From: Chloroflexota bacterium
GTDB taxonomy: Bacteria; Chloroflexota; Limnocylindria; Limnocylindrales; CSP1-4
Reading direction: 5' to 3'
Length of the DNA stretch: 10,499 nt
Assembly: GCA_025355255.1 (NCBI GenBank)
Contig: JANYAA010000019.1
Span: 1 to 10,499, forward strand
Made by a program: the position numbers and the translations under genes. Of this stretch, positions 6,985 to 10,499 are shown one piece after another. Numbering within the stretch: position 1 is the stretch's first letter; every line of letters starts with the position of its first letter. The notes beneath the pieces are model-generated. The model was given only the letters and a program-made list of their open reading frames with translations, had not been told where the DNA came from and searched no databases.

Positions 6985-8802
6985 TTATGGCTCCGCTTGG
7001 TGCCCGGTGGCCATCACAAGCTGTGCGGGCATCGGCTCCCTGTCAGCGAACCCGGCGCCGGTGCGGATCAGGCTTCCGCCAGCGCGCTTCGCAGCATAGA
7101 GGCGCTCGTCTGCCGCCGCCAACAGGTCTGCCGGGGCGCGCCCGCCAGCGGGGTAGGTGCTGACGCCAATGGAGGCGCCCAGCTGATACGGACTCCGGCG
7201 GTCGCTCTCAAACGGAGTGGTGCGGAAGGCCTGTTGGAGACGCTCGGCGACCACGGCCGCGCCCGCCTCATCGGTGTCGGGCAGGATCAGGGCGAACTCA
7301 TCTCCGCCATATCGTGCAGCAACGTCCGAGGCACGAAGCGCTGCGCGGATGAGGCTGGCGGCAAACGCCAGCACCCGGTCGCCGTAGATGTGGCCGAACG
7401 TGTCGTTGACGAGCTTGAAGCCGTCGAGGTCAAGCATCATCACGGCCACGGGCTGCCGTGTCCGGGACGACCGCACCACCTCTTCGGCAAGGCGCTCGTG
7501 AAGGTAGCGGTGGTTGAAGAACCCGGTGAGCGGATCGCGGTCGGCGAGATTGCGCGCCTCTTCGTAGACGCGGGCGTTCTCAAGTGCCATGGCCGCCTCA
7601 TGGGCCATGGTCCGCGCCATGGTGAGCCACTCGGGATCTGCGGCGGGGCGTCCCGCAGTCGTGATCTGGACCACGCCAACGGGTTCGCCCTTGACGACGA
7701 GTGGCAGGATGACCAGGCCGCCGAGACCGGCGCTGCGCAGCCTCGAAGCATCGAGAGGATCCGTTGCGGGATCCTGAGCGTCCACGATCGCGACGGCACG
7801 GTCACGCAGCGCCTGCCGAATCGCGGGGCTGCCATCGGACGACCCAAGCGTTGCGGCGCATGCATCGTGATCCGACGGCTCGCACGCGAGTGCGCGCAGG
7901 CTACCGGTGACGCTGTCCAGATCGCTCACAACGACCATGCTCGACCCGGTGGCGGCGCCGAGGTGGCGCGCAATGATCGCCGCCACATCATTGGGGTTCA
8001 GCGACCCGCCGAGGGCGCTCGCCATGTCAAGGAGTCGACGCTGCTCAGCAGCCAGACGCTCGGCTTCGGCCAAGTTGGCGGCACCGGCAAATGCCGTGGC
8101 GGCCAAGTCCGCGAGGATGGTCAGGATCCGCAGATCCTCCTCGTCAAACGGCCTGGTCCCGAGGCGCGACAGGGTCACGACGCCCACGAGCGCCTCGTCG
8201 CGGCGCATCGGCGCCGCGAGCAGCGATTCGGGTACGTCCATCGCCCCGGCTCGGCCAAGCCCGTGCGGCTCGCGCCGCGCATCGTCGATCCGCATGGGGC
8301 CAATCCGGGCAGCAAGGCCCGCGAGTCTGCTAGCGACGTGCGCCCTGAGGCCGCTGGTGTCGCCGCCGGGAAGCGCGTCGGCCGCATCCTGTGTGAGGAC
8401 CGGCGCGAGGGCGTCATCGTGCTCCCCAAGAAAGACCGCGGCGCTGTCAAAGGCGATGACGCGGATGATCTCCTCGAGCAGCACGGTCGCGACATCGCCG
8501 GGGCTGCGGCCGATGCTCATCCGCCGCGCCGCATGGCTGATGGCGCGCACCTGGGCATCACGGCGGCCTTCGGCGGCGCGCGCCCGGCCAACCAGTGCAC
8601 CGGTGGTGAGGATCGTGCCGCCGATGGTGAAGTCGAGCGCGAAGATCACATCGCCGATCGACGACGGACCGCCCGCGAGCGCCCAGCCCGCGGCGCCCAG
8701 GAGCAGGACGAGGACGCCAGTCACAAGGACGATGGCGTGGATGCCGACGGACGGAAGCCAGAAGGCGCGGCGAGGGCGGCGCGCGCGGCGGTGGGGTGTC
8801 AT
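6985..8802 (-). CDS. Membrane-anchored tandem-GAF GGDEF diguanylate cyclase
   Basis: This 605-residue protein has a basic N-terminus (HRRARRPRR), two transmembrane helices (about 19-43 and 51-72), a first GAF-like domain (about 100-240), a linking helix, a second GAF-like domain (about 265-410) and a C-terminal GGDEF domain (about 420-578). The catalytic loop is a canonical GGDEF (499-503). VMMLDLDGFKLVND (454-467) carries the metal and substrate residues, and RASD (490-493) is an RxxD inhibitory site. An active c-di-GMP synthase controlled by two sensor domains is expected at the inner membrane. I chose ATG 8802 because AGGA lies 10 nt upstream (8816-8813). A GTG at 8820 would add six residues. 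The frame stays open much further upstream, but that part overlaps the epimerase gene antiparallel to its codon pattern and does not look coding. Confidence 0.93.
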   Translation of the reverse strand: MTPHRRARRPRRAFWLPSVGIHAIVLVTGVLVLLLGAAGWALAGGPSSIGDVIFALDFTIGGTILTTGALVGRARAAEGRRDAQVRAISHAARRMSIGRSPGDVATVLLEEIIRVIAFDSAAVFLGEHDDALAPVLTQDAADALPGGDTSGLRAHVASRLAGLAARIGPMRIDDARREPHGLGRAGAMDVPESLLAAPMRRDEALVGVVTLSRLGTRPFDEEDLRILTILADLAATAFAGAANLAEAERLAAEQRRLLDMASALGGSLNPNDVAAIIARHLGAATGSSMVVVSDLDSVTGSLRALACEPSDHDACAATLGSSDGSPAIRQALRDRAVAIVDAQDPATDPLDASRLRSAGLGGLVILPLVVKGEPVGVVQITTAGRPAADPEWLTMARTMAHEAAMALENARVYEEARNLADRDPLTGFFNHRYLHERLAEEVVRSSRTRQPVAVMMLDLDGFKLVNDTFGHIYGDRVLAFAASLIRAALRASDVAARYGGDEFALILPDTDEAGAAVVAERLQQAFRTTPFESDRRSPYQLGASIGVSTYPAGGRAPADLLAAADERLYAAKRAGGSLIRTGAGFADREPMPAQLVMATGHQAEP

Positions 8803-8893
8803 CGAGGTGTGGTCCTGCACAACGCGGATGCTGCCAGCACGCACCACGTTGCGGCACCAGTCGAAGGTACCGACCGGGCGTGATCTCCCTGAG

Positions 8894-8922
8894 CAGGGGT
8901 ACGGGGTACGCCCGTACCCCTG
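8894..8922 (-). terminator. Perfect 12-bp inverted repeat after the epimerase stop
   Basis: The arms CAGGGGTACGGG and CCCGTACCCCTG are perfectly complementary and enclose a 5-nt loop, GTACG. The hairpin begins 4 nt after the TAG of the epimerase gene, where a terminator would be expected, and ends 91 nt before the start of the cyclase gene. No T-run follows on either strand, so it is not a canonical intrinsic terminator. It could also be an operator or an mRNA-stabilising structure. The remaining gap to 8803 shows no convincing promoter. Confidence 0.5.
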
Positions 8923-8926
8923 GGAC

Positions 8927-9526
8927 CTACGCGGTGGCGCCAGATCCCGTGCTGAACGCGGGCCAGGCGAAGCGTGCCGACTCCGGCCGGGCCAGCCAGT
9001 CCCGGAAGCTGCCCGCCGCCGCGTCCTTGGGGGACAGGCTTGTCGCCGCAACCGGCCACGCAATGGCGAGATCGGGATCGTCCCACCGGATGCCCGACTC
9101 GCACGCCGGGTTGTACTCGCCGGTGCAGAAGTACTCGATCTCGGTGATGTCCGAGAGCGCGGCGAACCCCCGGGCAAACGAGGCTGGGGCCCAGAAGAAC
9201 ACCGGCTCCTCGGCGGACGCCTCAACCGTGACCACCTGGCCCAGCGTCGGCGAACCGGGGCGGATGTCGGCGGCCACCATGAACGCCCGGCCGGTGAGCA
9301 CGCGCATGAGCTTGCCCTGGGGCGGGTCCCACTGGAAGTGGAGACCGCGGACCACGCCAAGCGCAGAGCGCGACTGGTTCACCTGCAGAAAGCGTGTCGG
9401 CAGGCCCAGCTCCGCAAAGGCGCCCTCGCGGAACAGCTCGCCAAACCAGCCGCGCTCGTCGCCAAACGTCTTGGGTCGGACGATGCGGACCTCAGGGATT
9501 GAGGTCGCCTCCACGGTGAACGGCAC
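8927..9526 (-). CDS. rfbC: dTDP-4-dehydrorhamnose 3,5-epimerase family protein
   Basis: This 199-residue cupin-fold protein belongs to the RmlC family, which epimerises dTDP-4-keto-6-deoxyglucose on the way to dTDP-L-rhamnose for cell-surface polysaccharides. Visible family features are the catalytic-loop pattern VRGLHFQWDPPQGKLMRV (59-76, with R60, H63 and K72), the catalytic Tyr in EIEYFCTGEYNP (Y132) and the closing block ESGIRWDDPDLAIAWP (143-158). The usual FAHGF reads FARGF (117-121), so one conserved active-site His is Arg. This may change specificity, or may simply mark a subfamily. The start is GTG 9526, 8 nt after the fabG stop, implying co-transcription. No ATG is available upstream without entering fabG. 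No rmlA, rmlB or rmlD is in the window, so the true substrate stays open. Confidence 0.9.
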   Translation of the reverse strand: MPFTVEATSIPEVRIVRPKTFGDERGWFGELFREGAFAELGLPTRFLQVNQSRSALGVVRGLHFQWDPPQGKLMRVLTGRAFMVAADIRPGSPTLGQVVTVEASAEEPVFFWAPASFARGFAALSDITEIEYFCTGEYNPACESGIRWDDPDLAIAWPVAATSLSPKDAAAGSFRDWLARPESARFAWPAFSTGSGATA

Positions 9527-9534
9527 GCCGCGGC

Positions 9535-10284
9535 CTACATCATCACGAGGCCGCCATCCACCGCGAGCACCTGGCCCGTGATGTACGCGGCCTCGTCAGA
9601 CGCGAGGAAGGCGACCGCATTGGCGATCTCGTCCGTGGTGCCGAAGCGCCCCAGCGGCGTGCGCTCGGTGATCTGCGCCTTGAGCGCGTCCGGCAGATTC
9701 TGGGTGAGCTCCGTGAGCACAAAGCCGGGCGCCACCGCGTTGACGGTGATGCCGCGTGAAGCGAGCTCTCGGGCGGCGGCCTTCGTCAGTCCGATCAGCC
9801 CGGCCTTGGCCGCGCTGTAGTTGGCCTGTCCGGTCTGGCCCGCCTGGCCCGAGACGCTCGTGATGTTGATGATCCGGCCGCCGCGGGCCTTGAGCATGGG
9901 CCGGGTCACCGCCTTGAGCGCGTAGAAGGCCCCCGAGAGGTTGGTGTCGATGACGTCAGTCCACTCGTCGCCGCCCATCCGCATGATCAGGTTGTCGCGG
10001 GTGATGCCGGCGTTGTTGACCAGGATGTCGATCTTGCCGAACGCGTCGAGCGTGGCCTTGACCATCGCATCGGCACCCTCGGCGGACTTGGCGTCGGCCT
10101 GGATGGCCAGCGCTCGACGACCCAGCGCCTCAACCTCGAGCACGGTGGATGCTGCGGCGCCGGCATTCCCGCGATAGCTGAACGCGACATCGGCACCCTG
10201 GCGGGCGAGGCGCAGCACGATCGCCCGGCCGATGCCGCGGGAGCCGCCGGTCACCAGCGCGGCACGTCCGGTCAGGTCGATCAT
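9535..10284 (-). CDS. fabG: 3-oxoacyl-ACP reductase FabG (short-chain dehydrogenase)
   Basis: At 249 residues it has the typical FabG length. FabG performs the NADPH-dependent reduction of 3-oxoacyl-ACP in fatty acid elongation. The Rossmann glycine motif TGGSRGIG is at 12-19, and an Arg at the end of strand 2 (SYRGN, R38) favours NADPH. NNAG is at 90-93. The catalytic tetrad is N115, S143 (NITSVSG), Y156 and K160 (YSAAK), and PGF is at 186-188. The C-terminus ITGQVLAVDGGLVMM is characteristic. ATG 10284 is fixed by AGGAGG 8 nt upstream. The start lies 25 nt after the stop of the preceding gene. It sits directly before the sugar epimerase rather than with acpP or fabD/fabH. A FabG-like SDR acting in another pathway is therefore possible, but every FabG hallmark is present. 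Confidence 0.93.
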   Translation of the reverse strand: MIDLTGRAALVTGGSRGIGRAIVLRLARQGADVAFSYRGNAGAAASTVLEVEALGRRALAIQADAKSAEGADAMVKATLDAFGKIDILVNNAGITRDNLIMRMGGDEWTDVIDTNLSGAFYALKAVTRPMLKARGGRIINITSVSGQAGQTGQANYSAAKAGLIGLTKAAARELASRGITVNAVAPGFVLTELTQNLPDALKAQITERTPLGRFGTTDEIANAVAFLASDEAAYITGQVLAVDGGLVMM

Positions 10285-10292
10285 CGTTGGGG

Positions 10293-10298
10293 CCTCCT
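10293..10298 (-). promoter_or_regulatory. Strong Shine-Dalgarno of fabG
   Basis: AGGAGG on the minus strand lies 8 nt before the ATG at 10284. It is the best ribosome binding site in the window and decides the fabG start against the longer open frame that continues upstream. Confidence 0.85.
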
Positions 10299-10309
10299 GG
10301 GAAATCCGG

Positions 10310-10499
10310 TCAGCGGGGGTGGTGGGCGTGCTCGGGCTCGCCAGGCACAACGTCGGAGAGGTCAAGGTGTCCGGGCAGCGGCCGAGCGAGGATCTCGGCC
10401 AGGGCAGGCGGCACGGGATCCACGGAGTCCCAGTCCACCGGCAGGCGGACCGAGACATCCTCGGGTTTAACAGCGGCGTCGCCGATGAGCCCGCGGGCG
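10310..10499 (-). CDS. C-terminal end of an unidentified protein (5' part outside window)
   Basis: The frame is open from the right edge to TGA at 10312-10310, giving the last 62 residues. The visible part begins ARGLIGDAAVKPEDVSVRLP and ends in a His-rich tail, EHAHHPR. It is hydrophilic, with Pro and acidic residues, and has no membrane segment. I do not recognise a family. It is preferred over the overlapping frame that reads into fabG because its composition is protein-like and it stops just before the fabG ribosome binding site, as expected for an upstream operon member. Confidence 0.6.
   Translation of the reverse strand, partial: ARGLIGDAAVKPEDVSVRLPVDWDSVDPVPPALAEILARPLPGHLDLSDVVPGEPEHAHHPR

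Noticed and set aside
6970..8883. Plus-strand open frame of 637 codons
   Set aside because: It lies exactly opposite the tandem-GAF GGDEF gene. Its composition is a mirror of the sense codons, with no recognisable domain.
8803..9360. Upstream extension of the tandem-GAF cyclase frame to 9360
   Set aside because: It overlaps the epimerase gene, has no domain, and the ATG at 8802 has an AGGA at suitable distance just before the membrane segments.
7907..9502. Plus-strand open frame of 531 codons
   Set aside because: It spans the antisense of both the cyclase and the epimerase, including the hairpin gap. The Ser/Arg/Ala-rich translation is typical of a shadow frame.

Overview
The window is GC-rich bacterial chromosomal DNA in which every supported gene lies on the minus strand, so it is read from right (10499) to left (1). 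Spacers are short, and GTG starts mix with ATG starts. I saw no rRNA, tRNA, transposase, integrase, phage gene or CRISPR array. The mix of proteins (single-copy PolX, GAF-GGDEF proteins, a zinc-ribbon DNA-methylase-like protein and a TPR protein with an acidic tail) fits an environmental Chloroflexota-like lineage. That placement is an inference from gene style and codon use, not from a marker gene.

In order of transcription: (1) 10499-10310, the last 62 codons of an unidentified gene. (2) 10284-9535, fabG (3-oxoacyl-ACP reductase type SDR), with a strong Shine-Dalgarno. (3) 9526-8927, an RmlC/RfbC-type sugar epimerase starting 8 nt after fabG. A perfect 12-bp inverted repeat follows its stop codon (8922-8894). 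(4) 8802-6985 and 6977-5760, two consecutive membrane-anchored GAF-GGDEF proteins, separated by 7 nt and both with intact active and inhibitory sites. (5) 5728-3899, polX, a family X DNA polymerase/PHP exonuclease 31 nt downstream. (6) 3860-3036, an unrecognised multi-pass membrane protein. (7) A good -35/-10 promoter at 3019-2991, then a protein with TPR repeats, a possible HIRAN-like domain and a very acidic tail (2899-2042). (8) 1940 to the left edge, a large zinc-ribbon methyltransferase-fold protein. It keeps the SAM-site motif, but its catalytic DPPY-type motif looks lost.

The middle block (two cyclases, polX, membrane protein) is spaced like one transcription unit. It combines c-di-GMP signalling with DNA repair, without an obvious shared pathway. 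The most unusual part is the left end. There, an apparently dead or repurposed DNA-methylase-like protein lies downstream of a TPR/HIRAN-like protein that has its own promoter. I would look there first for an undescribed DNA-associated module, but nothing in the window proves that the two proteins cooperate.
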